Made by a program: the position numbers and the translations under genes. Below, in pieces: positions 7,818 through 17,695 of a stretch of 64,000 nucleotides of DNA (position 1 is its first letter; each line of letters opens with the position of its first letter). Source of the stretch: Phocaeicola massiliensis B84634 = Timone 84634 = DSM 17679 = JCM 13223 (GTDB lineage Bacteria; Bacteroidota; Bacteroidia; Bacteroidales; Bacteroidaceae); the NCBI RefSeq assembly GCF_000382445.1, contig NZ_KB905472.1:1762899-1826898 (forward strand), given 5' to 3'. The notes under the pieces are model-generated. The model saw only the letters and a list, made by a program, of their open reading frames with translations, did no database searches and was not told where the DNA came from.

Positions 7818-9224
7818 CTATTCTTCTTTCTTCGGAGCCGCTTTTTTGGCAGGTGCCTTCTTAGCGGCCGGCTTCTTGGCAACGGCCTTTTTGGATGGTG
7901 TTTTTTCCGCTTCAGCGGCTATCTTTGCTTCGGCTTTTGCCAATTTAGCTTGCAATCTTTCAACCTCCTTATTCAATGCCACCAATTCTTCACCTTGATT
8001 CTTGATGGTGGTAAGCAACGAGTTCAGCTCTTCATTATCCATATCAACCGGATATAATGAGTTTACACGGCTGATAAAATCACCCAATATATTCATATAG
8101 TTGGTGAAAGCATCGTATGGAGAATCATAGATACCGCGGTTAATACTAATGCCCGTATTCTTGCTGGTCATGAAACGGAAGTTGTTACTTGCCTGCAAGT
8201 AATCCCAATCCTGCTTGATACGACGGTCATTACACAAGTGCACACGCTCTGCCACACTATATAATTTATTGAATGCTTCACGCTGCATCACATTACCCAA
8301 CCATGGACTGATATCGCGTTCTTCGTCTGTCCATGACATTGGATAAGGAACGTCTATCTGGTCTACAGATTTCAGTTTGGTAACGATTTCTGTTGGAGTA
8401 GAGAAAGTAATGCCTCTTTCTTTTGCACATATTGGCAATGCTTTCAGGAATTCCAAAATATTGGATGACAATGACTGTGCCATACCCAATGCGGAAAGTT
8501 CCATAAATATATTGATAACTTGTTCTTCTTCGGGTAATGCTGCAATCCAATCTACATATTTATCTGCAAACAAAGGATATTCGCTCCAGTCAGAGTTAGA
8601 GAACCGTAAACTGATATCATCAGACAATTTGAAGTCACGGAGCAACAACTTCAAGTTCGGATTCATGGCACAATGATACAGATAATGAGAACTCTTCCAA
8701 CCCAAAATATGCTTAGCACCTTCAGTCAACATTCCCTTGAAGCCCATATCGGCTATAATTGAACCGATTTCATTTGAGTAAATCAAACTAGAGTTACGGA
8801 ATACCTTTGGTGTTTGGTTGAAAATTTGCTTAACCTTTACGCGCATGCGTTCCACTTCTTCACGGAAGCAGTCTTCATTTGCCAATGAAGAAAGACCATG
8901 TGAATAAGGCTCGCAGAGGAATTCACAGCAACCTGTATCGTTCAACTGATGCAACAGTTCGATAACTATCGGAGCATGAATTTCCAATTGTTCCAATGCT
9001 ACTCCCGAAATAGAGAGTGCTACCTTGAATGCGCCTCCATTGGCTCTTGCCATTTCAATCAACGTATTCAGCGCAGGAACATACGAACGCTCAACTACTT
9101 CGTTGATGCCTTGTTCGTTGGCATAGTCATCATAATAATAGTGGTCGGTGCCTATCTCGAAGAAACGATAACGTTTCAAATGGATGATTTGATGTATCTC
9201 AAAGTAAAGACAGATTGTTTTCAT
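7818..9224 (-). CDS. Glycoside hydrolase family 57 (alpha-amylase-like) with Lys/Ala-rich tail
   Basis: The 468-residue protein has the GH57 (beta/alpha)7-barrel N-terminal signature (CLYFEIHQ near residue 5, FEIGTDHYYYDD, later EFLCEPYSHGLSSL). GH57 enzymes act on alpha-glucans as amylases, branching enzymes or amylopullulanases; the exact activity cannot be read here. There is no signal peptide, so it acts in the cytoplasm, probably on glycogen. A coiled-coil-like segment (about 395-440) is followed by a low-complexity tail of Lys, Ala and Pro (about 440-468) resembling histone H1-type tails. It is the last of three leftward genes with a glycosyltransferase and a debranching enzyme. Confidence 0.85.
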   Translation of the reverse strand: MKTICLYFEIHQIIHLKRYRFFEIGTDHYYYDDYANEQGINEVVERSYVPALNTLIEMARANGGAFKVALSISGVALEQLEIHAPIVIELLHQLNDTGCCEFLCEPYSHGLSSLANEDCFREEVERMRVKVKQIFNQTPKVFRNSSLIYSNEIGSIIADMGFKGMLTEGAKHILGWKSSHYLYHCAMNPNLKLLLRDFKLSDDISLRFSNSDWSEYPLFADKYVDWIAALPEEEQVINIFMELSALGMAQSLSSNILEFLKALPICAKERGITFSTPTEIVTKLKSVDQIDVPYPMSWTDEERDISPWLGNVMQREAFNKLYSVAERVHLCNDRRIKQDWDYLQASNNFRFMTSKNTGISINRGIYDSPYDAFTNYMNILGDFISRVNSLYPVDMDNEELNSLLTTIKNQGEELVALNKEVERLQAKLAKAEAKIAAEAEKTPSKKAVAKKPAAKKAPAKKAAPKKEE

Positions 9225-9241
9225 ATCTAGTGTGATTTTTA

Positions 9242-10510
9242 TTATTTACCATAGTTTTTTAATACTTCCTCATAAAGAGCACGGATACGCAATCCGACTT
9301 TTTCCCATGTAATGCCATCCACTTCCTTTTTACCTTCTTCTTGCAAGTAATTAAAGAGAGACGGATAAGTACAGAGTGCATAGATGGCATCTGCCATCGC
9401 ATGTATATCCCAATAGTCTGTTTTTATCACATTGGTTAGGATTTCGCCACAACCGGACTGCTTGGATATAATAGAAGGAGTACCACACTGCATAGCTTCA
9501 AGAGGAGCAATACCGAACGGTTCGGAAACCGAAGGCATCACAAACACGTCACTTTGTTTATAGGTTTCATAAACCTGACGTCCGCGCTGAAATCCCGGAA
9601 AATGGAAACGGTCTGCTATACCACGTTCCGCCACCATATTTATCATCGCATTAAGCATATCGCCCGAACCTGCCATCACAAAACGAATATTACGAGTACG
9701 TTTAAGTACTAACGCCGCTGCTTCTACAAAATACTCAGGCCCCTTCTGCATAGTGATACGTCCGAGAAAAGTAACAACTTTTTCTTTTGAATGATCCGGG
9801 CGTGGAATATCCTGATATTCTTGTGACAATGGATAAACCGCATTGTGCATGGCAAAGCATTTACGCGGGTCTTGATGATACTGATGTATAACAGTCTGAC
9901 GAGTCAACTCGGATACACACATGATACAATCCGCATGATCCATACCATTTTTCTCCATGGCATAAACCGTAGGGTTCACTTTGCCACGAGAACGGTCGAA
10001 ATCAGTGGCATGCACATGAATACACAAAGGCTTTCCACTGACCATTTTGGCATGTACACCGGCAGGATAAGTCAGCCAGTCATGAGCATGGATAATATCA
10101 AATTCTTGTTGGCGTGCCACTACACCGGCAATAACAGAGAAGTTATTGATTTCTTCATGCAGATTCGACGGATAACCACCACCAAATTCCATACAGCCCA
10201 AGTCATTGACGTGCATATAAGAAAAATCAGCGTAAATATGGTCACGGAAAGCGTAATACTGTTCCGGTGTCATATAAGACGGCAAACGCTCTTTGAGATA
10301 ATCATAATTCACATCGCGCCATACAATAGGCACTTGGTTCATTCCTATGATATTTAAGAACTGCTCTTCCTCGCCACAAGGTTTCGGCATACAAAAAGTA
10401 GTTTCCACATCACCCTGCAAGCTCAATCCTTTCGTTATACCATAAGAAGCTACGGCAAGACCACCATATATTTTGGGAGGAAATTCCCATCCAAACATTA
10501 ATACTTTCAT
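9242..10510 (-). CDS. Glycosyltransferase (GT4/GT5-like), probable glycogen synthase
   Basis: The 422-residue protein starts with MFGWEFPPKIYGGLAVA, the Gly-rich N-terminal loop of GT-B glycosyltransferases, and has HAHDW near residue 142 and the donor-binding motif SEPFGIAPLEAMQCGTPSI near 335-353. Its position between a debranching enzyme and a GH57 enzyme suggests that it elongates alpha-1,4-glucan from a nucleotide sugar. It is shorter than E. coli GlgA (477 residues), and the donor (UDP- or ADP-glucose) cannot be told. Gaps of 14 and 17 nt to its neighbours indicate one operon. Confidence 0.82.
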   Translation of the reverse strand: MKVLMFGWEFPPKIYGGLAVASYGITKGLSLQGDVETTFCMPKPCGEEEQFLNIIGMNQVPIVWRDVNYDYLKERLPSYMTPEQYYAFRDHIYADFSYMHVNDLGCMEFGGGYPSNLHEEINNFSVIAGVVARQQEFDIIHAHDWLTYPAGVHAKMVSGKPLCIHVHATDFDRSRGKVNPTVYAMEKNGMDHADCIMCVSELTRQTVIHQYHQDPRKCFAMHNAVYPLSQEYQDIPRPDHSKEKVVTFLGRITMQKGPEYFVEAAALVLKRTRNIRFVMAGSGDMLNAMINMVAERGIADRFHFPGFQRGRQVYETYKQSDVFVMPSVSEPFGIAPLEAMQCGTPSIISKQSGCGEILTNVIKTDYWDIHAMADAIYALCTYPSLFNYLQEEGKKEVDGITWEKVGLRIRALYEEVLKNYGK

Positions 10511-10524
10511 ACAGGCTCCTCCTT

Positions 10525-12465
10525 TTAATAATTGTATTTACTTAATAAATATAACACTCGTAAGATTTCTGCCACATTCATAGCAAACGACACAGCTCCA
10601 CGTCCTTTGAAAGGCGGATTACCGTCAAACAATTCGGGGATGGAGCCAATGCAATGAGAAACCATTTCATCTTCATAACCTATCAATTGACGTTCTATGA
10701 ATCCCAAAGCACTCATCTTATAAATACGGAGATAAGCCTCGAAATAGAATCCTGCCAACCACGGCCATGCAGTTCCCTGATGATAAGCATAATCACGCTG
10801 CATCTGCGGACCTACATAGTTGGGGTTATAACCACCACTCTTCGGACTGAGCGAACGAAGTCCTTTCGGTGTCAATAATTCTTTGGTCACCACATCCAAT
10901 ACTCCCTTCTTTTGACGGGCATCCAACGGAGAGTAATCAAAGGCTACGGTAAATATCATATTAGGACGCACACTCCAATCCATCATATTACCATCCACAT
11001 AATCAAGAAGATAGCCATATTCATTCAAGAAAGTATCTATAAATGATTTACCGGTCTGCTCGGCTAAAGTTTGTAACGTTTCAGCCAAATTATTGTTTCC
11101 TGTTTCACCTACTAGTTCACCGACAAAACAAAGCGCATTATACCATAATGCATTTATCTCCACAATATATCCTGTACGCGGAATTACCGGATGTCCGTTA
11201 ACGGTAGAATTCATCCAAGTAATGGCTTTCTCCGTTCCGTTAGCATAAAGCAATCCATTGGAATGGAGGAAAAGGTTAGGATGGTTTTCCCTACGCAGAT
11301 ATTCCATTATTTCTTCCAACAACTGACCATACTTCTCACGACATTTGTCGCGTGAAACCATTTTGGCATATTGCTGTATACACCATACGGCCCAAAGTAA
11401 TACGTCAGGATGCTCCATCTCATATATCTTCAGGTCATTCGGTTCATCATTAATAAAATCATGAATCGCTTTGCGGGCAGTTTCCATCACACTCTCAAAC
11501 TTAGCCACTTCATCAATAGCCAATGTCAGCCCCGGAAGAGCAATAAACATATCACGGGCGCGGCATTTAAACCAGGGATAGCCGGCAAGAATATAAGACT
11601 CCTCGTTTTGTTTGTTGAGGAATTGATGAGCTGCATTTATCAGGCAATGCTGAAAATTATCACGCGGGGTGCGTTCTTCCATTTCCTCTTCAAAGGTCTT
11701 CTTCAACGTTCGTGTACTTGCTTCCGAAACACCTCCCGAAAATACAACGCTTTCACCCTTCTTGATATCTACTTCAAAATACCCCGGAACATAGAGATCC
11801 TCATTAAAGTCGTAACCTCTTTCTTGTTCTTTCGGATACTCTATACCACGATACCAGTCAGGCTGGAAATGAAACTCATTCTTTTTATTAAGCTGCATAA
11901 AGAGTTCGGGATATCCCGCATACATACATGTCTTTATACCATTATCCACTTCCTGATAATCACGACTTGCCTGCGCATTTTCATGTGTATATTGGCGGAC
12001 ACTACGGAAAGCCAAAAAAGGACGAAGACGGAGAGTAGTGGCAGAATGAGCTTCGACTAAGGTGTAGCGAATCAGAATTCTATTTTCGTGATGTACAAAC
12101 AGTTTTTCTTTTTTCAGCACCACACCACCCACACGATACCAGGTTGTTGGTACTTTCTCACACTCAAATTCGCGAATATATTTGTGTCCGCGAGGGCTGT
12201 AGTTATTGCCCTGATACTTATGAAGCCCCAAATTGAATTCAGCGCCATGCTGTACTACCGTTTCATCCAAAGACGATAGTAATACATGATTCTCATCATC
12301 AATCTCCGGTACCGGAATGACAAGCAATCCATGATATTTTCTCGTATTGCAATCAACAATGGTTGTACAATGGTAGGCTCCCGAACGGTTTGTGCGAAGG
12401 ATTTCTTTCGGAAGTGATTCCTCCAGGTTCGTCATAAGAGTCTTGTCAAATCGTAAGTAACTCAT
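10525..12465 (-). CDS. Glycogen debranching enzyme (amylo-alpha-1,6-glucosidase family)
   Basis: The protein hydrolyses alpha-1,6 branch points during glycogen breakdown or trimming. It has the N-terminal beta-sandwich of bacterial/archaeal-type debranching enzymes (early segment TNRSGAYHCTTIVDCNTRKY) and a C-terminal (alpha/alpha)6 domain with GYPWFKCRARD and HQGTAWPWLAGFY. The frame could be extended 15 codons upstream to a TTG at 12510, but the ATG at 12465 starts directly at a family-like N terminus (MSYLRFDK), giving 646 residues. It is the first gene of the three-gene alpha-glucan operon. Confidence 0.87.
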   Translation of the reverse strand: MSYLRFDKTLMTNLEESLPKEILRTNRSGAYHCTTIVDCNTRKYHGLLVIPVPEIDDENHVLLSSLDETVVQHGAEFNLGLHKYQGNNYSPRGHKYIREFECEKVPTTWYRVGGVVLKKEKLFVHHENRILIRYTLVEAHSATTLRLRPFLAFRSVRQYTHENAQASRDYQEVDNGIKTCMYAGYPELFMQLNKKNEFHFQPDWYRGIEYPKEQERGYDFNEDLYVPGYFEVDIKKGESVVFSGGVSEASTRTLKKTFEEEMEERTPRDNFQHCLINAAHQFLNKQNEESYILAGYPWFKCRARDMFIALPGLTLAIDEVAKFESVMETARKAIHDFINDEPNDLKIYEMEHPDVLLWAVWCIQQYAKMVSRDKCREKYGQLLEEIMEYLRRENHPNLFLHSNGLLYANGTEKAITWMNSTVNGHPVIPRTGYIVEINALWYNALCFVGELVGETGNNNLAETLQTLAEQTGKSFIDTFLNEYGYLLDYVDGNMMDWSVRPNMIFTVAFDYSPLDARQKKGVLDVVTKELLTPKGLRSLSPKSGGYNPNYVGPQMQRDYAYHQGTAWPWLAGFYFEAYLRIYKMSALGFIERQLIGYEDEMVSHCIGSIPELFDGNPPFKGRGAVSFAMNVAEILRVLYLLSKYNY

Positions 12466-12722
12466 AGTTGTTATATTAAGGTTATAAATTATTCTGTTTT
12501 TTATCTGCAATATATGTTTCTATTTTTATGCAATGCTCAAAATTAGTGATTTTATGGATAAACCAAAATTAAATAGCAAAATATTTTTCTTTTTTTCCCT
12601 ATTTATCATTCGTATTACAAAGAAACACCTATATATGTGACAAAATGAAACCTTTAACTTTTTCTAAGAAAGACAAAAACAGAAGGCTTTTATTATATTG
12701 AGACAACCTTAACGAAAATATA

Positions 12723-13973
12723 CTATGCAATAGGAAGTGCTTTTTTCATATTGTAGCGATAAGCTAAACATGCCAATATAAAATACCCCACACATTGCAT
12801 CCATAAAATGATGTACTGTTGACTAATCCCTGACATATCGGCTCCCATCGAGTTTATTTTCACGAAAGCCAAAGTACCCGGTGCAGCAGGAATCAAATAA
12901 TGTGTCCATTGCCAATACCACGGCATTAATTCCAGCGGATAAGAAACCCCTGAAAGAAATATCAACCCGACAGAAAAAAAGGCTATCATTAACAAAGGCG
13001 CATCACTGTCACTGAAAAACACCGAACATGCCAATGCAAAGAAACTGGTTGCTATAATATAAGGTATCATCAACTGAATAATAAGTATAGGGTGCGCCAA
13101 ATGAGGTAATTGAAACAACAAAGGCAGTAACCCCAACAGAAAGACTGAAAAAAAGGCATAAAACAATACATACACTGAAGTCTTTCCCAAAACAATGGAT
13201 GCCATACGTGAAAACGACAAGTCTACCCTGTGGTTCTCATTATTATCTCCACCGCCAAGCGAAGTAAAAAAACGAAAAGCAGTTGTCTCTTCTCTTCCGT
13301 GAAGAGACATACGAGATACGGATTCTTCACGTTCTTTACCGCTCAGCATACTGATAACCATTACCAAAGTCTGAAATATCACGACCATCAGTACAGCCGG
13401 AATCAAATAAGTGCCATATCCATCGGTGTAATTATACAGTGCCATACCCACTACATCAATTGAACTTGTCCGGATAATCGGTTGTATATCTTTCTGAGGG
13501 AGAAAAACAACCTGATTGGGGCGAACCTCATCATTTACCGCCAACATTGCCCCGGCCGATGCTTCTTGCATGGAAGCATAATAAAGAAAAGCCGTGGTAG
13601 TGCTATACATTACATAAACAGCCTCTTCACCACGCCCCACCCGACCATCAAAATCTTCGGGTATATAAACAATTCCCACTACCTCCCTCTGCTTCATCAA
13701 CTTTTTGGCAGCTTGCAAATCAGCATTATTTGTCAGTACTTGGGCCTGCGGAGTGGCATCCAGCAAGCGCGAGTAATGACGGCTCAAAGGTGTCTGACTC
13801 ATATCGACTACAGCCACCGGCGCATTACGTACCACATTGGGAGCATACATATAATTGTATAGCAAACCATATAAAAAAATACCACCGCTTAATACCATTA
13901 AGATAGAATAACGGGTACACATCACACGGAATTCCCGCACGGAAACAGCAAGTATATTATTCAATATTGTCAT
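12723..13973 (-). CDS. ABC-2 type transporter permease (second of pair)
   Basis: The 416-residue protein has one N-terminal membrane helix (about 22-42), a large extracytoplasmic region (about 45-180) and five or six C-terminal helices (from about 185), the architecture of ABC-2 permeases of the YhhJ/YbhR type. With an HlyD adaptor and TolC-like protein upstream it should form a tripartite drug or envelope-component exporter. It overlaps the preceding permease gene by 17 nt. No nucleotide-binding domain is fused to it, and none is encoded in this operon. Confidence 0.85.
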   Translation of the reverse strand: MTILNNILAVSVREFRVMCTRYSILMVLSGGIFLYGLLYNYMYAPNVVRNAPVAVVDMSQTPLSRHYSRLLDATPQAQVLTNNADLQAAKKLMKQREVVGIVYIPEDFDGRVGRGEEAVYVMYSTTTAFLYYASMQEASAGAMLAVNDEVRPNQVVFLPQKDIQPIIRTSSIDVVGMALYNYTDGYGTYLIPAVLMVVIFQTLVMVISMLSGKEREESVSRMSLHGREETTAFRFFTSLGGGDNNENHRVDLSFSRMASIVLGKTSVYVLFYAFFSVFLLGLLPLLFQLPHLAHPILIIQLMIPYIIATSFFALACSVFFSDSDAPLLMIAFFSVGLIFLSGVSYPLELMPWYWQWTHYLIPAAPGTLAFVKINSMGADMSGISQQYIILWMQCVGYFILACLAYRYNMKKALPIA

Positions 13974-15144
13974 ATTTTCTACTAATTAAAGAACGTTTTA
14001 AATGTGGCAACAACAGCAACGGCAACAGCAAAAAGAGTAACAACGCCACTACATTAGTCCACATATAAGCATATCCGTAATTACCATAGAGTAAAGTCTG
14101 TCCTATTTCAATAAAATGACGAACAGGAAACAGATAAGAAGCATAATACACCGGTGCATACATGTGCGGTACGGGAAATGTGACTCCTGAAAGAGTAGCT
14201 CCCAACGAACCCACCATTGACACAACGCTGATAATGATACTCAATGCCGGAAATAGGGAAAAAAGAAATACAGCCAATGCCTGTGTAGAAAGTACGAACA
14301 ATGCTGAAGTAAGATTCAGTGGCCAGAATCCGCAATCCATCGGTATATCGAATATGCCAAAGTAAATATAATTAGCAAAGATACTCATTGCTATAAAGAT
14401 AATCGTATACGGCAAAAGCTTCCCTATAATGGCTATCAACATATTCCCGCCAGCAGTCTGCAGCCACTCAAAAGAGGTACCGAATTTCCCTTCGCTACCA
14501 ATGGCATAAGTAGTGACTAGTAACAATAGTACTTGCAGAAACACGAAGAAAAAAGGATGAGTCAGATATACAGAATAGTCCATATCAGGATTGAATAACG
14601 GATGATTTTGAGTAGTAACAGGCAATAAGAAAGATTTGATTTCTCCTTCGCCTACTCCCAACGCCACTGCATGAGTTACAATAGGGCTAACCGATATATT
14701 CTTTAATAAGCTTTGGAAAGCACCATGTATTTCGCTACCCACACTCAACAATGCATAATGATAATAATAGGTCAGAGCCACTTCCTTGCCATCCATTACC
14801 TTAGCTTCAAAGCCAACAGGAATACTCAGATATCCATAAATATTTTTCTTTTGCACATCAGCACGCGCCTCTGTCTCATTGGCATAATATTGAGTGACAC
14901 GAAAAGTCGGATCTACCTTAACCATACGAATGATTTGCCGGGAAGTAACCGTATTATCACCATCCACGACACCAATGGGAAGATTCTCCATTTGTCCGTC
15001 ACCAAAAATTGTTCCCATAAAAAAAAGCGAAAACAACGGAAGTACAATACACGCCACAAAGTAAATGCGACGTGACAACATACGGTCTATTTCCCTCTTG
15101 ATAACTGCTATTAAAACTGACTGCCCCATCGAAATAGTCCTCAT
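13957..15144 (-). CDS. ABC-2 type transporter permease (first of pair)
   Basis: The 395-residue protein has the same plan as the next gene: helix at about 29-48, a long periplasmic region, then five or six helices from about 200 onward. A paralogous pair of such permeases usually assembles as a heterodimer. The start at 15144 shares an ATGA overlap with the stop of the HlyD gene, which favours it over the internal Met6. Substrate is unknown. Confidence 0.85.
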   Translation of the reverse strand: MRTISMGQSVLIAVIKREIDRMLSRRIYFVACIVLPLFSLFFMGTIFGDGQMENLPIGVVDGDNTVTSRQIIRMVKVDPTFRVTQYYANETEARADVQKKNIYGYLSIPVGFEAKVMDGKEVALTYYYHYALLSVGSEIHGAFQSLLKNISVSPIVTHAVALGVGEGEIKSFLLPVTTQNHPLFNPDMDYSVYLTHPFFFVFLQVLLLLVTTYAIGSEGKFGTSFEWLQTAGGNMLIAIIGKLLPYTIIFIAMSIFANYIYFGIFDIPMDCGFWPLNLTSALFVLSTQALAVFLFSLFPALSIIISVVSMVGSLGATLSGVTFPVPHMYAPVYYASYLFPVRHFIEIGQTLLYGNYGYAYMWTNVVALLLFLLLPLLLLPHLKRSLISRKYDNIE

Positions 15145-16136
15145 TTCAATTCATTCAAATTCACAAGTACGGACATACCCGGCCTTAAGCCATCCACCGG
15201 TTGCAGAGGCAGAGCATGAATCTCAAACGTTTTCATATCATAAGTTCCCGTCTGCTTGGTAGAACGCCAAGTAGCAAAACTACCCAACGGACTAATGTAA
15301 TATATCTTAAACTCAATATTCTCAACTTTCAGTGCCGGCACATTTCCCCTAAAGGTTTCATTCATGCGAAAATAATGCATGTAATCCTCACGTACATTGA
15401 GCACCACATGACAATCATCCAACACCACCAAACTCATAATAGGAGTTCCTGCTCCGACCAGCTCTCCACGTTTAGGATAAATAGTCGAAATTTGTCCGTT
15501 CTCAGGGGCAGTGAGGCGGGCATCCATCAACAAGGCTTGTACCTCATTTACAGTGCTCCGAGCAGCATCCACCAATGAACGCGCACTCTCCTTATCCTCT
15601 TTCTGAGCTCCATCTTTCACTAACAAATATTGTTGATGTGCAGCACGTTCAGCTGCCACAGCCGCTTTATACACAGCCTCTACTTCATCTTTACGCTGAC
15701 TGGTCACCACACTGTCACGATACAAATTCTGTATACGGTCATAAGTCACTTTTGCCAATTGAAGGTCACTTTTAGATTTATTCCAAAGTTCTTCTACCGA
15801 ACGCACTATTTGCTCACGCGTACCATCATCTATCTTTTTGTTTTGATACTTGGCAATATCTTCCAATGCATTTACCTGCCGGAATTTTGCCCAAGCTTCG
15901 GGACTGTTGATAACGACAAGCGTATCACCTACTTTTACATTCTGCCCTTCCTTCACTAAGAAAGTATCTATGCGTCCCGGCAATTTACCGGAAATGCGAA
16001 TCTCGGTGGCTTCTATTTGTCCTTGCAATATCACAGGTTTATTGCTCATGGCAATAATACCGATAACAGACACGACCACAACCGCTACCAGTACCACCAT
16101 GAAAGCAACGGCTAATTGTTTCTTTTGCTTTTCCAT
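15141..16136 (-). CDS. HlyD-family membrane fusion (periplasmic adaptor) protein
   Basis: The 331-residue adaptor has an N-terminal membrane anchor (about 8-30), a biotinyl-lipoyl-like half motif (GQIEATEIRISGKLPGRI near 38-55), a helical hairpin (about 90-200) and the second lipoyl half (LTAPENGQISTIYPKRGELV near 207-226). It bridges an inner-membrane exporter and an outer-membrane TolC channel. It lies between the TolC-like gene (8-nt gap) and the two ABC-2 permease genes (ATGA overlap), so all four should be cotranscribed. Confidence 0.9.
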   Translation of the reverse strand: MEKQKKQLAVAFMVVLVAVVVVSVIGIIAMSNKPVILQGQIEATEIRISGKLPGRIDTFLVKEGQNVKVGDTLVVINSPEAWAKFRQVNALEDIAKYQNKKIDDGTREQIVRSVEELWNKSKSDLQLAKVTYDRIQNLYRDSVVTSQRKDEVEAVYKAAVAAERAAHQQYLLVKDGAQKEDKESARSLVDAARSTVNEVQALLMDARLTAPENGQISTIYPKRGELVGAGTPIMSLVVLDDCHVVLNVREDYMHYFRMNETFRGNVPALKVENIEFKIYYISPLGSFATWRSTKQTGTYDMKTFEIHALPLQPVDGLRPGMSVLVNLNELK

Positions 16137-16144
16137 ATTTTAAA

Positions 16145-17614
16145 TTATTCTTTTATTATTGGAGAATCCCCCGATTCATAAGTAGGAAATATAAAATCTT
16201 CCGTCTTTCCTGCACGACTGTATTGCCAAAAAGTCTCGGGCACTCCACAGGTAGCAAGCAAAGAAGCCAACGATACATCATATTGATAATATGCCATCAG
16301 AAAGGCTATCTGGATTTTAGATAACATCGTTTCAGCGTCTATCACTTCGGTGGAAGTTGCCATGCCTTCCTGAAATGATTTTTTACGAATTCTCACCAAT
16401 TCACGGCTCATCTCAATCGTTGTATTCAAGGCAGCTACATTATCCCGGGCATTCTGAATCTCACTATACAGTTTATCAACCAACACACTCAGCTCATTCC
16501 GGGCTTTTTCTCGCCCCAAAGTAAGTGTTTGTTTTGTCAGTCGAGCCTGACGCACATTTGCCTCACGATTCAGGCCATCAAATATATTCCACGTAAAGCC
16601 CACTCCTACCATTGTGCGAGGCATCAGATTACGAGGAAGATTATCGGCATACAGAGTTTGCTTACCGAAAAGTGCAATATTTGGAACATAAGCACTCTTA
16701 CTGATTTTTAATTGGTTATCTGCCATCGACTCTTGTAATCGAAGTTTATTTACCATATAATTATTGCCACCTATCAAGTTCTTAAAGTACAATTCATTCG
16801 GCAAATCATCATTCATAAAAAGTGGAGAAACAGGATTGATAACAGTAACATCTTCCACATTCAAAAGAACTTTCAAAGCATTCTGAGCTACTGTCAAATC
16901 TTTACGTGCAGACTCCAGTTCACGTTTAGCCTCATCCATACTGACCTGAGAGAAAAGACGTTCCGCTTTGTTTATCATACCGTTAGCCTCCAATTTCAGA
17001 GCGTTCTGATAATGCTTCTGAAGACCATTATAGGTTTCTTCACGCACTTTTACTACGCGTTGTGCCAAACGAAGGGCATAATAAGCAGCTACCAAATCTG
17101 TCTGAAGAACGGCTTCCGTTTCTTCACGGTCTACTTGTGCGAAATCCACCATACGATTCCCTATTTTAGTGGCAAAGACTCGCTTTCCACCAGTAAAAAC
17201 AGGCCAAGTGATATTGGCATCAATAGTAGTCAAGTTACGTTGAAGCAATGGAAAGGTCAGTGTATGTGTTCCAATATTGTCTAAAATAGAAGAAATAAAC
17301 CGGTCGTCAGGCAAAATGGAATGAACAAAATCTTTCGCCGGATCCGTAAATTGTTTTAATGGTTCTTTCACCTCTATGTTGTTAGACAAATGTACATAAG
17401 CTCCGGTTGCATTAAGAGATGGATACCAAAAAGAATTCATCTTTTGGCGTTCACTGCGTGCTATGCCCACCGCCTTATCAGCCATCTGCAATGTCCGATT
17501 CCCCTTATTCATCAAGGAGACGGACTGTTCCAAAGTTAAAGACACCTCCCCACTCTGCGCCCACAGTCCAACAGGAAGGAATAAAAGACATAAAAATAGT
17601 TTGTAATAATACAT
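16145..17614 (-). CDS. TolC-family outer-membrane efflux protein
   Basis: This protein should form the outer-membrane channel of the exporter encoded by the following three genes. It has a signal peptide ending LWAQ and two repeats of the outer-membrane efflux fold, with long coiled-coil helices and the ALNTTIEMSRELVRIRKKSFQEG segment near the second repeat. The frame can be read from a TTG at 17656, but the ATG at 17614 opens directly on the signal peptide (MYYYKLFLCLLFLPVG), giving 489 residues. I found no convincing -7 box in the 81-nt gap after the DUF5686 gene. Confidence 0.9.
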   Translation of the reverse strand: MYYYKLFLCLLFLPVGLWAQSGEVSLTLEQSVSLMNKGNRTLQMADKAVGIARSERQKMNSFWYPSLNATGAYVHLSNNIEVKEPLKQFTDPAKDFVHSILPDDRFISSILDNIGTHTLTFPLLQRNLTTIDANITWPVFTGGKRVFATKIGNRMVDFAQVDREETEAVLQTDLVAAYYALRLAQRVVKVREETYNGLQKHYQNALKLEANGMINKAERLFSQVSMDEAKRELESARKDLTVAQNALKVLLNVEDVTVINPVSPLFMNDDLPNELYFKNLIGGNNYMVNKLRLQESMADNQLKISKSAYVPNIALFGKQTLYADNLPRNLMPRTMVGVGFTWNIFDGLNREANVRQARLTKQTLTLGREKARNELSVLVDKLYSEIQNARDNVAALNTTIEMSRELVRIRKKSFQEGMATSTEVIDAETMLSKIQIAFLMAYYQYDVSLASLLATCGVPETFWQYSRAGKTEDFIFPTYESGDSPIIKE

Positions 17615-17695
17615 ATAGGCTTTTGTTTCTGTTATGATGTAGTAAACAGAAAACAAAAGAGAATGTTTAAAAGAAAAAGAAAAGTAAGAAGCCTA

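Noticed and set aside
12466..12510. TTG-started extension of the debranching enzyme
   Set aside because: The ATG at 12465 opens on a family-like N terminus and a TTG start is rarer.
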